This document shows, one piece after another, positions 7,805 through 16,585 of a stretch of 64,000 nucleotides of DNA. The DNA lies in contig JAKSIG010000009.1 of assembly GCA_024398955.1 (NCBI GenBank), positions 19,479 through 83,478 on the forward strand. Reading direction: 5' to 3'. Made by a program: the position numbers and the translations under genes. Origin of the DNA: Fibrobacter sp. (lineage in GTDB: Bacteria; Fibrobacterota; Fibrobacteria; Fibrobacterales; Fibrobacteraceae). Positions within the stretch are counted from its first letter, which is position 1; the number at the start of each line of letters is the position of its first letter. The notes below the pieces were generated by a model. It did no database searches. It was given only the letters and a program-made list of their open reading frames with translations, and had not been told where the DNA came from.

Positions 7805-8206
7805 ATGGAAACAATTAACTTCACTGTAGGCAAGAACGACTATCAGCTCATCTGTCATACCGGATTTGAAGCCCTGAACCTTGACAGAAAGGTTCTCGGG
7901 CTTATTGGGCGCATGGCCCAGATGGGGATTGATATTTCCAACGAAATTGACGCCTTCGCCACCTTGGCTAGCACAATCTCGGAACTTTCCGAAAAGGATT
8001 TCCGCTGGCTGGTAGAAACAACCCTCTCCCGCGTCACGGTCGTCAATAAGGGGCAGAAGCATCACAGACTTGATTCCTGTGACGCCATCGCGGAACAATT
8101 TGCTGCAAATCGCAGCGAGTTGTACACAATCCTTCTCAAGGTCTGGAAGCTGGAGAAACTCAGCCCTTTCGTGGAGGCCCCGGCGACGGAACAGGCTGGA
8201 GCCTAA
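7805..8206 (+). CDS. Tail assembly chaperone, short (pre-frameshift) form
   Basis: 133 residues. A helical protein lying between the tail tube and tape measure, the standard place for tail assembly chaperones. It has METINFTVGKNDYQLICHTGFEALNLDRKVLGLIGR at the N-terminus (given here in part), ending QAGA before TAA at 8204-8206. A perfect -1 slippery heptamer, C CCT TTC at 8164-8170, lies 12 codons before the stop, and the -1 frame is open onward into the next reading frame. In lambda-like phages, the short and long chaperone forms made this way coat the tape measure during tail assembly. Confidence 0.8.
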   Translation: METINFTVGKNDYQLICHTGFEALNLDRKVLGLIGRMAQMGIDISNEIDAFATLASTISELSEKDFRWLVETTLSRVTVVNKGQKHHRLDSCDAIAEQFAANRSELYTILLKVWKLEKLSPFVEAPATEQAGA

Positions 8207-8481
8207 ACTATTCAAATCCGATAGTGGCATCTTTCAGCGATACCGACGCAGAGGACCTTCAAAAACTCGGCAAAATCGGTACACTGGAGGGAACAGCAGC
8301 GGAATACGCTCCAATCTGGCGCATAGTCAGCAAGGCGCGTGTTCCGCTTTCCGATATAGAGAGGAATTGGACTTTTGATCGAATGATGGCTTTCTGTTCC
8401 TATCTGGATATGGAAAACGATTACAGGAGCGCCTGGGGCGAATATTACCAACAGCAAAGGAGCAAACCAGACAATGGCTGA
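7805..8481 (+). CDS. Tail assembly chaperone, long form by predicted -1 frameshift
   Basis: If the ribosome slips back one base at C CCT TTC (8164-8170), 122 residues of the short chaperone are joined to 103 residues read in the other frame, giving 225 residues. Right after the slip the product reads RGGPGDGTGWSLNYSNPI and continues VASFSDTDAEDLQ. The downstream frame has no good ribosome site before its first ATG (8224), and protein-like sequence already begins upstream of that ATG, which supports frameshifting rather than separate initiation. The C-terminal part has RNWTFDRMMAFCSYLDM and ends overlapping the tape measure start by 8 bases. Confidence 0.75.
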
Positions 8482-10339
8482 CGAGAACGAATTTGTACAG
8501 ACGGTGCGGTTCCAGGTTGACGATGGAGACCTCAGCGCCGCCCTTGGACGCTTTCAGGACTCCATGGGAAAGACTGGAGACGACGCGACAAGACTTTCAA
8601 AGGAAACGTCGAACGTCGGCAAGGAAGCTGAAAGAGCCGCCAAGGAAACTCACAAGATCGCGGACGCTACTAGGGACGCCCAGAAGGAAACACATAAGCT
8701 GGAAGGTTCTTTCTCCAAGCTCAAGGGCGTTATCGCAGGCGCTGTCGCTGCCTATGCCGGATTCCAGGGCATTTCCAAGCTCATCGGCTTTGGAAAGGAA
8801 AGTGTAGAGGCTTTCAAGCTGCAGGATCAAGCGGAACGTAGCCTGAAGTTCCAGATGCAAAGGAACGGCAATGCCGACCGTTTTGGCGAATTGCAAAAAT
8901 TTGCATCAAGAATCCAGGAAAATAGCATGTATGGCGATGAAGGCCTGCTTTCCGCAGCCTCAACCTGGACGAACCGCATCAAGGGCGTAGATAATTCCAA
9001 GAGAATGATGCAGATGGTCGCGGACTATGCCGCCCGCTCCACCAACGGTGGCGAAGCAAACGCAGATCAACTCAAAAGCTATGCACAGACCCTACTTGGC
9101 GCAATCACTACCGGACGTACAATGACGCTGGAACAACAGGGCTTTGATACCAGTGCCATCAAACAACTGCAGAAAATCAAGCAGGATGGCGGTATCGTCA
9201 CCGAAGATATGCAAGTTGCTGCGCTGGAAAAGACTCTTGAAAGCATAAGGGGATTCGCCAAGGAAATGGCGAATACGGACGCAGGAAAGATAGCCCAGCT
9301 CCAGAACGAAATCGGAGATGTCAAGGAAGAAGTCGGTAGGGAACTTCTGCCTGTATTTGCAGATTTAGCTCGCGAAATCAAGGTAAATATGCCCTCGATA
9401 AGGAAACTGTTCCACAGCTTCGGAAATGTACTCAAGTCCCTCATCGGCACTCTCAGCCAGAATGTAGGTGCAATCGCCTCGTTCGCAAACGGTGTTTCCA
9501 CCCTGCTGAACATCTTCGCGCAGGCACCCGTCTCCACAATGGCCTTTGTAGGAGCCATGAAATTCGTCATTCCCATGATGGATTCAGCCCAGAAGGGTTC
9601 TATCGCGTTCGGAAAGTCCCTCAACGGACTAGGAATGAGCTGGCAAGGATTCCTCAAGGCAGGACTGTTTACCGCAACCGCCTGGGGACTGCAGAAGATT
9701 TGGGAGGCAGGCAACCTTCTTGTGGACCTCGCCAACGAAAAACTGCGTGAGGCGCGAAGGGAGGAGGCCGCTGGCGAAATAGAACGTGCAACAAAGGAAA
9801 GAGGAAGCTGGCAGCGATCCATGAAGGACTATGAAAAGCTCATGACTCCGGAAGAAAAGGAACTCATGAAGAAGATGCCAAGCATCCCCTGGAATCCAGG
9901 CTGGGACAAGGCTGCTGGAGCAGGATTTGACATGAGAAGCCTCCCCAATGGGGCGACAGAGAACCTTATCAACTGGGCAAGGGCCAAGGGCGCCTACGAC
10001 TATTACCAGGGACTTATCGGACAGGGACAGGCCAAGATGAACAGGAACCATTCCCTGCCCTGGAAGAACTCCAGCGGGAACGGCCCCGATGTGGACTTCA
10101 AGCCCGTGGATTTCACCTACACCCCCGTCGATCTGGATGCGGAAATGCAGAAGGCCATGCAGTCTGTCGCAAAGACAGCCAAGGGCAGCACCAACATCAC
10201 CAATATCGACTACACGAACAACATCAAGACGGACAGCGACATGATGGCAAGACTCATCAAGGATAACCTCAGGACGCTTCTCCAGTCCCAGCTCACCTTC
10301 GTGAACCGTTCCGAGGCGGTCAAGGCGCTTGCACTATGA
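8474..10339 (+). CDS. Tail tape measure protein
   Basis: 621 residues. N-terminal ~90 residues are a charged helix (FQVDDGDLSAALGRFQDSMGK, then KETSNVGKEAERAAKETHK), followed by a hydrophobic stretch (GVIAGAVAAYAGFQGISKLIGFG), a long central helical region, and two further hydrophobic blocks near residues 330-420 (ASFANGVSTLLNIFAQAP, AGLFTATAWGLQKI). This is the usual tape measure make-up. By the common rule of ~0.15 nm per residue the tail would be ~90 nm, a medium length for a myovirus. Lies directly after the chaperone pair. Confidence 0.85.
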   Translation: MADENEFVQTVRFQVDDGDLSAALGRFQDSMGKTGDDATRLSKETSNVGKEAERAAKETHKIADATRDAQKETHKLEGSFSKLKGVIAGAVAAYAGFQGISKLIGFGKESVEAFKLQDQAERSLKFQMQRNGNADRFGELQKFASRIQENSMYGDEGLLSAASTWTNRIKGVDNSKRMMQMVADYAARSTNGGEANADQLKSYAQTLLGAITTGRTMTLEQQGFDTSAIKQLQKIKQDGGIVTEDMQVAALEKTLESIRGFAKEMANTDAGKIAQLQNEIGDVKEEVGRELLPVFADLAREIKVNMPSIRKLFHSFGNVLKSLIGTLSQNVGAIASFANGVSTLLNIFAQAPVSTMAFVGAMKFVIPMMDSAQKGSIAFGKSLNGLGMSWQGFLKAGLFTATAWGLQKIWEAGNLLVDLANEKLREARREEAAGEIERATKERGSWQRSMKDYEKLMTPEEKELMKKMPSIPWNPGWDKAAGAGFDMRSLPNGATENLINWARAKGAYDYYQGLIGQGQAKMNRNHSLPWKNSSGNGPDVDFKPVDFTYTPVDLDAEMQKAMQSVAKTAKGSTNITNIDYTNNIKTDSDMMARLIKDNLRTLLQSQLTFVNRSEAVKALAL

Positions 10340-11055
10340 TTGGCTTTGTCAGCACAGCCCTCAATATCTATTCCAGATATAAGAACCCGCCCCATGTCAT
10401 AGCCGCATCCCTGTTCATGAGGAACGAGAACTTCGGACTTGAGAACCTTCCCTTCGACCTGCTTGTGGACGAAAGCCATGAGCTGGAATTTGACATTACC
10501 GACCATGCCGTTGAAAACGGTGCCACAATCAGCGATCACGTCCAGCAGAAACTGCGAAGTGTCAAGATTACTGGTATGTTCACAAACCACACCATCAACG
10601 GTGAGGGCGGTTTCGTCAACGAGGACGGTACACGAAACAACAGAAGCTGGAAGGACAAGGTTGAAATTGAGGAAGCGGAGACAGTCACTAATACAGCCCT
10701 TAAACGCTGGGAACAGCTTTGCAGCATCGCCAAAGCACGTCAGAAAGTAAGAATCATCACCTCCCTAGAAGTCTATGAGGAAATGGTGATTGAGACACTG
10801 CATGCAGCTCGCGGAGCCGAGGACGGTGAAGCAGTCAAGTTCGAAATGAACCTGCGGGAAATCAGGACTGCTTCCTTCTCTAGTGAAAATCTCAGCGGAG
10901 AATGGAATCCTCCGGAACCAGCCTCTCAAAACAGTGCAGAAACGCAGGCTATGAGCAGAAAATCAAATGCGGGAAACGTCAGCGGTGACGCAAGCGAAAG
11001 CGCAGACGAAGCTGCAGCAAAAATGAACGAATCTCTCGGAAGGGACTACGCATGA
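10336..11055 (+). CDS. Dit-like baseplate protein
   Basis: 239 residues, starting in an ATGA overlap with the tape measure gene. The N-terminal ~160 residues (ENLPFDLLVDESHELEFDITDHAVENGATISDHV, in part) match Dit-like N-terminal domains of contractile-tail baseplates, with 'F...V..DVT..PVE.G..ISDH' being the family hallmark. Residues 185-239 are disordered (many Ser/Asn/Glu/Ala). Sits between the tape measure and the plug protein, consistent with a ring at the tail-baseplate junction. Confidence 0.8.
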   Translation: MIGFVSTALNIYSRYKNPPHVIAASLFMRNENFGLENLPFDLLVDESHELEFDITDHAVENGATISDHVQQKLRSVKITGMFTNHTINGEGGFVNEDGTRNNRSWKDKVEIEEAETVTNTALKRWEQLCSIAKARQKVRIITSLEVYEEMVIETLHAARGAEDGEAVKFEMNLREIRTASFSSENLSGEWNPPEPASQNSAETQAMSRKSNAGNVSGDASESADEAAAKMNESLGRDYA

Positions 11056-11396
11056 TAAAGATACCCATAGAGACTGGCGGGGGGTCCTACATGGTGGAAC
11101 GTGTCAATATCGAAGGAGTCATGCTCTCAATCCGGCTTCTTTGGAACTGGAGGGATGGAAACTGGTTTGCAGACTTTGAAACGGTCAACGGAAAACGTTG
11201 CGGAATCAGACTTGTCCCAAATTCTCGCCTGTTAAAAAGTAGAAATGAGGTGCTTGAAAATGGCGATCTTGCCATATTTAAGCGAGAAAAGACTTGCAAG
11301 GAACTATTAAATCACGACAATCTAGGAAAAGCCTACGTTCTCCATTATCTAACAAAGGCTGATGTTGCCGTCTTCGAAAAGGCGGGTATGCTCTAA
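11052..11396 (+). CDS. Baseplate plug protein (Pam3 gp18 / DUF6983-like)
   Basis: 114 residues. 'IPIETGGGSYMVERVNIEGVMLSIRLLWNWRDGNWF' (in part) is the signature of the small plug proteins of simple contractile baseplates: a short N-terminal strand, then 'L.....NWR.G.W..D...'. Followed by RLVPNSRLLKSRNEV-type strands. ATGA overlap with the gene before and TAATG overlap with the gene after, so tightly coupled with Dit-like and hub proteins. Confidence 0.75.
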   Translation: MIKIPIETGGGSYMVERVNIEGVMLSIRLLWNWRDGNWFADFETVNGKRCGIRLVPNSRLLKSRNEVLENGDLAIFKREKTCKELLNHDNLGKAYVLHYLTKADVAVFEKAGML

Positions 11397-12394
11397 TGGC
11401 CTTCGGCAGAATCGTTCGACTATTCATAGGAAAGTTCGCTGTTGGCAACATCACTAGCGAGGACTGCAAGGATCTTTCCCAGTTCGATATTGACTTTGAA
11501 GTTATCCGTTCCATCGAATGGTACGATAACGAAGCGACCATTACCGTCTATAACCCAAGCCCGGACACTATAAACTTCGTCATGAGTGAAGGAAACAGCG
11601 TACTTTTACAGGCTGGGCATCAAGACGAGACTGTAGGAAACATATTTGTAGGCCAGATCGGAATGGCTGTCCCCAGGCGCGTGGGAAAGGACGTTGAGCT
11701 TATCCTCACCTGCGTTTCTGCGCGTGGAACGTTCTACCAGCTTGCACGTCTGAATTGTGCGTTCCTCTTTAAGGAGGATATGACGGTAAAAAAATGTCTA
11801 CAGGAACTTTGCGATTATGCCGGAATCGCACTCCGAGCCGGAAGCCAGACAAAGCTATCGGAACCCATCGGTATCGAATATGGCGTTTCCGCGACCTTCC
11901 GGCAGGCTGTCATAAGTTTCCGCGATAACATCCTTATTCCAAAGTTCAGAATGCACCTATATTTCGACAATAACGAAATGATTGTCATTAGTGAAGATGA
12001 AAAGACAATGGAAACGGAACAGATCAGGCTGGATTTTCAAAGCGGTTTACTCCATGCAGAAGAAATCAGAGACGAAAGCATCAACAAGGTAAACTTTGGC
12101 GATGACCCCACCTTCTTCCTTTTCTCACAGAATGAAAGCGACGAACAGTCGGCTGAAAATAAGCCCAGCAAAGAAATCGACCGAACAAGGAAAGTACGCT
12201 TTACTGCGCTTATTTCGCCAAAGTTCGCTCCCAACATATATGTAAAGCTGGATTCCAGCTGCGGAGACTCCTACGACAGCGTAGAATCGCTCTGTGTCAA
12301 GGGAAACTTTATCGTGACTGAATGTTGCTTCCGCGGTTCAAACCATGGCGGCGATTTTACCGTTGAATGTGAAGCAAGTGAGGTAAGCTGGTAA
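11396..12394 (+). CDS. Baseplate hub protein (gp27/gpD-like)
   Basis: 332 residues. Pattern of tail hub proteins: N-terminal strands with SIEWYDNEATITVYNPSPD, a module at ~65-110 (VLLQAGHQDETVGNIFVGQIG), TVKKCLQELCDYAGI (the 'domain 3' helix common to gp27 folds), RQAVISFRDNI, and an SPKFAPNIYVKLD...GNFIVTECCFRGSNHGGDF end. Together with the next gene (spike) this forms the central hub-spike. TAATG overlaps on both sides. Confidence 0.8.
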   Translation: MAFGRIVRLFIGKFAVGNITSEDCKDLSQFDIDFEVIRSIEWYDNEATITVYNPSPDTINFVMSEGNSVLLQAGHQDETVGNIFVGQIGMAVPRRVGKDVELILTCVSARGTFYQLARLNCAFLFKEDMTVKKCLQELCDYAGIALRAGSQTKLSEPIGIEYGVSATFRQAVISFRDNILIPKFRMHLYFDNNEMIVISEDEKTMETEQIRLDFQSGLLHAEEIRDESINKVNFGDDPTFFLFSQNESDEQSAENKPSKEIDRTRKVRFTALISPKFAPNIYVKLDSSCGDSYDSVESLCVKGNFIVTECCFRGSNHGGDFTVECEASEVSW

Positions 12395-13098
12395 TGGCTA
12401 ACAGCATCGCAAAAATTCTGGACCGTTTCTTTGACAATAAGATGGAGGACTTTGAAACAGCCTTCCCCGCTGTCATTGATGCCGTAAACGATGATGGAAC
12501 AGTCAATGTTCGACCCAGCGTGAGAAACTGTCTGCGCAATATGCAAATGGAACCTTTGAAGGATGGCAAGCTGATGGCTATCCGTAATGTGCCAGTCCTA
12601 TGGATCGGCTCAAAGACAGTTCATGTGGAATATGAGCTGGATGCAGGCGATACCGTTCTTTGCATAAGCAGCAGTCGCGATATACGAAACTGGAAGAAGG
12701 AAACCTGGGGCGAAGATGCTGCGCTCCCCATGAGTTTTTCCGGGAATGACCTTCTGAATCTTCTTGCGATTCCCATGAGGCGTATAAATGAGGACGCCTC
12801 CACCACTATATCGGTGGATCGTGAGGGAAATGTCAAAATAAATGCGAAAAAAGTCGAACTTTCTGCGGAAAACGTGGAAATCACAGGAGCTTTAAGCGTA
12901 GATGGCGATATTGAAACCACAGGGGAAATCAGTTCCGATGGAAACATCAGCAGCAAGGGCGATGTAGAAGCAACAGGAAACGTAAAAGGCGCGGATTTCT
13001 CCACGCCTACGCTGTCATTTATGGGTCATACCCACGCCACAGCTGCAACTGGTGCGCCTGCTCCTCCTATGGCATATTCGCCGCCGAAAGCATTATGA
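12394..13098 (+). CDS. Baseplate spike protein (gpV / Gp138-like)
   Basis: 234 residues. N-terminal OB-fold region includes VNVRPSVRNCLRN, VPVLWIGSKTVHVEYELDAGDTVLC and SFSGNDLLNLLAIPM, as in Gp138-type puncturing proteins. Residues ~150-205 form short repeats (GDIETTGEISSDGNISSKGD and on), the kind that folds into a three-stranded beta-helix spike. The tip has MGHTHATAATGAP, an HxH metal-site motif like those in phage spike tips. It is the last gene before the inserted reverse-strand gene. Confidence 0.85.
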   Translation: MANSIAKILDRFFDNKMEDFETAFPAVIDAVNDDGTVNVRPSVRNCLRNMQMEPLKDGKLMAIRNVPVLWIGSKTVHVEYELDAGDTVLCISSSRDIRNWKKETWGEDAALPMSFSGNDLLNLLAIPMRRINEDASTTISVDREGNVKINAKKVELSAENVEITGALSVDGDIETTGEISSDGNISSKGDVEATGNVKGADFSTPTLSFMGHTHATAATGAPAPPMAYSPPKAL

Positions 13099-13116
13099 AT
13101 TCAACGTTTGAAATTT

Positions 13117-14496
13117 TTAAGGTAAAAAATCATTTATCGATACATTTGCATTTCTTGTGAACTCTTCTAGATATTGCGTTATCACTCCTTTATTATACAA
13201 AGATAAGAATAACAGTATTGTGGGTTTCAAACGCAAAGTGTCGTCCATTCCATTCATATACAAATCAGAAGCAATATTCCTAACAGCTTGTTTTGATGTT
13301 CCGGAGGTTCCTAATCCAATTAGACCTTTCTTCTTCAAGTGTTCTCTAACACTTGATATTGAAAGACAATTTATTATCCTTGTCGGACTAAAGAATACCT
13401 GCCTATATTCTTCGTATTCTGGAAAAATATTTAAATACTTCTGCCAGTCAAAATTTAGCGCATCATTCAAAGATATAGTCCTTTTTTCTTTTCCTAGGTC
13501 AGCTTCTTTCCATTCATCTTTGTCAATTTTTTTTATTTCACCATTCTCGAGTCTTTTTTGGTCATATTCCAAAGGATTTTTTCTGCAAGAATAAACAACT
13601 TTATTATCAAACAAAGCAAATTGCTTTCCATTAACAAATTCATCCAACCATAATAATTCGTCATTTTCTCCTTCCAGAGAAATATTTTTTCCCTTTAACA
13701 CCATCGTTTCATCAAAGGAATTAAGAAGATCGAACTTACGATAACGATCTTCTCCATTAGACGATAATCTAGATGCCTTGCTTAATCTTAATTCGAATGG
13801 ATTATTCGTCCCGATTCCGATATATATAGGAATCATTATTTTACCATCATATACAAACTTAATATGTAGTTTCTCTATATCATCAAGAAACATATAATAA
13901 TCTTGTACATCATCAAACGAACAGCCTTCTAAATTTTTTTGAATATTCTCTTTCGCCAAATCCTTCATTTCCTGACTATTTATTTCAGATGAATATTCAA
14001 ATTCGTCAAATAAACTTTTCATTTCAAAATTTCGAGTTGCATCTTTTAGTTTTCTTTTCTCAAAAATTTCAAAATCATAGCATTTGGCGTTCAAAGGAAA
14101 TCTTTTACCATTAGAATTAAAGACCTCTTTTATTTCCTTAGAATCAATTTCTTCTATTTTTGCAAGAAGAACTATTGGTTTTGTCACACAATCGGGATGA
14201 TTAAATAAAAAAGCCCCGCAGGTTTTTGAATTTGCATAAACCTTTTTATTTCCATTTAAAATTGAATCGCTTTTTTTGAATATTGGGCCAAACGATTCAG
14301 TACTTCTTCCAAAAAGAAAGTCACTATTTTCTTTTGCTGTTAGAACATCTAAATCTTTTCCATCGTAGTATAGGTAGCTATGAAGGCTACCAAGCAAATC
14401 CGATCCAAGTAATGCATGATATTCATCAACATTTTTTTTAAAGATTTCAAGATCTTGCATTATTCTATCAAAAAAAGATTTATTAGATTCTTTCAT
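13117..14496 (-). CDS. AT-rich gene of unknown function inserted in the baseplate module
   Basis: 459 residues on the strand opposite to all surrounding tail genes, much richer in A+T than its neighbours, with GAGG 8 bases before the ATG. No signal peptide or membrane segment. The sequence is charged and Asn/Lys-rich; visible points are PIYIGIGTNNPFELRLSKASRL in the middle, FSPTRIINCLSISSVREHL and a C-terminal helical part (KPTILLFLSLYNKGVITQYL). I recognise no family. Position and composition mark it as a moron (separately expressed cargo). Cargo of this kind is often anti-phage or lysogenic conversion, but nothing in the sequence proves that here. Confidence 0.75.
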   Translation of the reverse strand: MKESNKSFFDRIMQDLEIFKKNVDEYHALLGSDLLGSLHSYLYYDGKDLDVLTAKENSDFLFGRSTESFGPIFKKSDSILNGNKKVYANSKTCGAFLFNHPDCVTKPIVLLAKIEEIDSKEIKEVFNSNGKRFPLNAKCYDFEIFEKRKLKDATRNFEMKSLFDEFEYSSEINSQEMKDLAKENIQKNLEGCSFDDVQDYYMFLDDIEKLHIKFVYDGKIMIPIYIGIGTNNPFELRLSKASRLSSNGEDRYRKFDLLNSFDETMVLKGKNISLEGENDELLWLDEFVNGKQFALFDNKVVYSCRKNPLEYDQKRLENGEIKKIDKDEWKEADLGKEKRTISLNDALNFDWQKYLNIFPEYEEYRQVFFSPTRIINCLSISSVREHLKKKGLIGLGTSGTSKQAVRNIASDLYMNGMDDTLRLKPTILLFLSLYNKGVITQYLEEFTRNANVSINDFLP

Positions 14497-14577
14497 AAAG
14501 CCTCATTTTTTTTCAGGCAAAGATAATAGTTTTCTATGCAGAAGATGTAACTTTTTTGGTGTCTTTTGGCATAGTTT

Positions 14578-14606
14578 GGCGCTCCATTGAGGGGCGCCTT
14601 TTTCGT
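14578..14606 (+). terminator. Rightward terminator between the inserted gene and the gp25 gene
   Basis: GGCGCTCC-attga-GGGGCGCC followed by TTTTT: eight-base stem with one G-T pair. It lies upstream of gp25 and downstream (in the + direction) of the inserted gene, so it would stop tail transcripts arriving from 13098 unless read-through or antitermination occurs. Confidence 0.7.
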
Positions 14607-14622
14607 GCCTAATTTAGGGGGA

Positions 14623-14973
14623 ATGAATGAATTGGCCCTCAACAGTTCCCACGACATTTTCCTGCAGGGAGACCATATCTGCCGCATTTCGCGTATGCAG
14701 AAGCGCGTCCAGCAGGCGGTTCACTGTCTTTTAAGGACGGAAGAAGGCGAAGCATTCACGAACCGAGAGCATGGCGTCCCCTGGCTTGAAAAGGTCGCGG
14801 GGCTTCCCATGAACCATCTTGACGTCGCCCAGAAAATACTCCGCGAAAAGATCGAAAAGGTCGATGGCGTCAAGGAGGTGGTCTCCATAGAAATCAAGGC
14901 AGACGGAAGAAACATTTCCGGAAAGTTCAGCGTCCGAAGCAAAGACGATGAAAACATCATCGGAGCGTTTTAG
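14623..14973 (+). CDS. Baseplate wedge protein, gp25/gpW-like
   Basis: 116 residues from the ATG at 14623, chosen because AGGGGG lies 3-8 bases upstream; an earlier TTG start would be inside the terminator. RVQQAVHCLLRTEEGEAFTNREHGVPW is the conserved gp25 motif (helix, 'L.T..GE...d...GvpW'), then DVAQKILREKIEKVDGVKEV. gp25 proteins form the inner sheath-initiating ring of contractile baseplates. Followed after 2 bases by the J protein gene. Confidence 0.85.
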   Translation: MNELALNSSHDIFLQGDHICRISRMQKRVQQAVHCLLRTEEGEAFTNREHGVPWLEKVAGLPMNHLDVAQKILREKIEKVDGVKEVVSIEIKADGRNISGKFSVRSKDDENIIGAF

Positions 14974-14975
14974 AT

Positions 14976-15956
14976 ATGGCAATAGGCGCAGTCGCAATCG
15001 ACAGCAATTCCGGAATTTCCATCAAGAGCTTTCGTGAAATACGCCAGGCCATAGCCAAGGCGTTCATGGAAGTCTTTGGGGCAGGCATCAATCTTGACCC
15101 CAGCGCCCCCGACGGGATGCTGGTGGACCTTCTCGCCTATATGTACACGGAACTTGCCCAGGCGATCCAGACTGTAGGTGCAAACATCGACGTTTCCACG
15201 GCAACAGGCGCGTTCCTGGATATGCTCGCCTCCATTGCTGGACTTACGCGAAACGAGGGCGAAAGCGACGAATCGCTGCGTGAAAGAATTGAACAGGCTA
15301 CCTTTGAGGGCTTGGCTACTCCAAACGGGATGCTGACCTACCTTCGCGAAAACATCACCGCCAGCGTCTCCCTCAAGGAAAACTGCGAGGACGTGGAAAC
15401 CGAAGGTATTCCTCCCCACCATTTCGCCATCTATGTCCCTTCCAGCTTTTCAACCGACATGATTGACCAGACGGATAAGGACTGGATTTCCATTCTTGAG
15501 GATGCCACGCGCGAAAACAGCGTGGAAAGCTATATAGCCCAGAAGATTTGGAACTGCAAGCCTGCGGGAATCAAGGGAACAGGAGACAGCTTCGGCATTG
15601 CCAGGGATGCGGCAGGTTTCCTTCACAAGGTCTGTTTCCAGTTCATCAAGGGCATCGCCTACAAGGTCAAGGTATCCATCACGCAATATGATGAGGAAGC
15701 CCTACCCACAGACTATGCTGAAAAAATCCAGCAGCTCATTTCAGACTGGGCTTCAAATGAATTTACCAGCGGAAAGGATATCATCCCGCAGAGAATGTGC
15801 GTCCCGATCTACAGCGGAATCACAGGCGTGGATGCAATCACGGTCCAGGTCGCCCAAGTCTATTCCGAGAACTGGTCCAGCAGCAGAATCCCCGTCAGCG
15901 ACGACACGACGGTCACAATCGCTGCAGAGGACGTTTCCGTAACGCTGGAGGGATAA
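14976..15956 (+). CDS. Baseplate J-like protein
   Basis: 326 residues. Family marks: NLDPSAPDGMLVDLLAYMYTELAQAIQ, then the GAFLDMLASIAGLTRNEGESDESLRERI segment typical of baseplate J/gp6 proteins, and a C-terminal half with KVKVSITQYDEEALP...ISDWASNEF and IPVYSGITGVDAITVQV-like strands. Builds the wedge ring around the hub with gp25 and the next gene product. Ends in a TAATG overlap with the following gene. Confidence 0.88.
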   Translation: MAIGAVAIDSNSGISIKSFREIRQAIAKAFMEVFGAGINLDPSAPDGMLVDLLAYMYTELAQAIQTVGANIDVSTATGAFLDMLASIAGLTRNEGESDESLRERIEQATFEGLATPNGMLTYLRENITASVSLKENCEDVETEGIPPHHFAIYVPSSFSTDMIDQTDKDWISILEDATRENSVESYIAQKIWNCKPAGIKGTGDSFGIARDAAGFLHKVCFQFIKGIAYKVKVSITQYDEEALPTDYAEKIQQLISDWASNEFTSGKDIIPQRMCVPIYSGITGVDAITVQVAQVYSENWSSSRIPVSDDTTVTIAAEDVSVTLEG

Positions 15957-16576
15957 TGGCTCTCCAACATATAGACAATCTCTGGAAAAAGCTGCAAAGC
16001 CTTGTAATCACCCAGTACAAGGAATCCACCAACCTTCTCTCCTTAATAGAGAAGGTGACCGACTGTTTTCAGGACATTGAGGACAGTTCCTACAGACTTG
16101 CGAACTTCGCGAATATCGAAGAAGCGGACGGGAACTGGCTTGATATTATCGGAAAACTGCGAAACCTGCCGCGCGATGATGGCGAAAGTGACAAAAGCTA
16201 CCGCGACAGGCTGAAAATCCTTTTCAAGCAGAGTACCGCGGGAACGCCCCAGAACATCATCCAGAATGCGGCGGACCTATCAAAGGACAGAAACCCGCAA
16301 TACCTTGACGAGGTTGATGGCGTCTTTTTCGTCTATACACCCAAGGGAAAACAGTTAAGTCGCAAGACTGTCGCCTCGTTGGCGCCTGCAGGCGTCCTTG
16401 GCTTACCCGGAGCTTCTTTCAGACTGACTTCCGGAAAGGCGCTCGCAACGGTGGAACAGCCACACAAGCTCATTCTCGCTGTCGCACAGGACAAGAACAT
16501 CATCGACAACGGATACCTCTCAAGCGAACAGGGATTGCCCCTGCTAACGGAAGATGGCAGGCACATCATCCTATAG
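15956..16576 (+). CDS. DUF2612-like baseplate protein
   Basis: 206 residues from the ATG at 15956 (TAATG overlap). A longer in-frame start upstream would run far back into the J gene and is rejected. Motifs: QHIDNLWKKLQSLVITQYKES, then ANIEEADGNWLDIIGKLRNLPRDDGESDKSYRDRL (in part), as in DUF2612 proteins, which take the place of the P2 gpI protein linking the baseplate to fibres. C-terminal ~60 residues are beta-type (GVLGLPGASFRLTSGKAL). Confidence 0.75.
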   Translation: MALQHIDNLWKKLQSLVITQYKESTNLLSLIEKVTDCFQDIEDSSYRLANFANIEEADGNWLDIIGKLRNLPRDDGESDKSYRDRLKILFKQSTAGTPQNIIQNAADLSKDRNPQYLDEVDGVFFVYTPKGKQLSRKTVASLAPAGVLGLPGASFRLTSGKALATVEQPHKLILAVAQDKNIIDNGYLSSEQGLPLLTEDGRHIIL

Positions 16577-16585
16577 GAACAGAAA

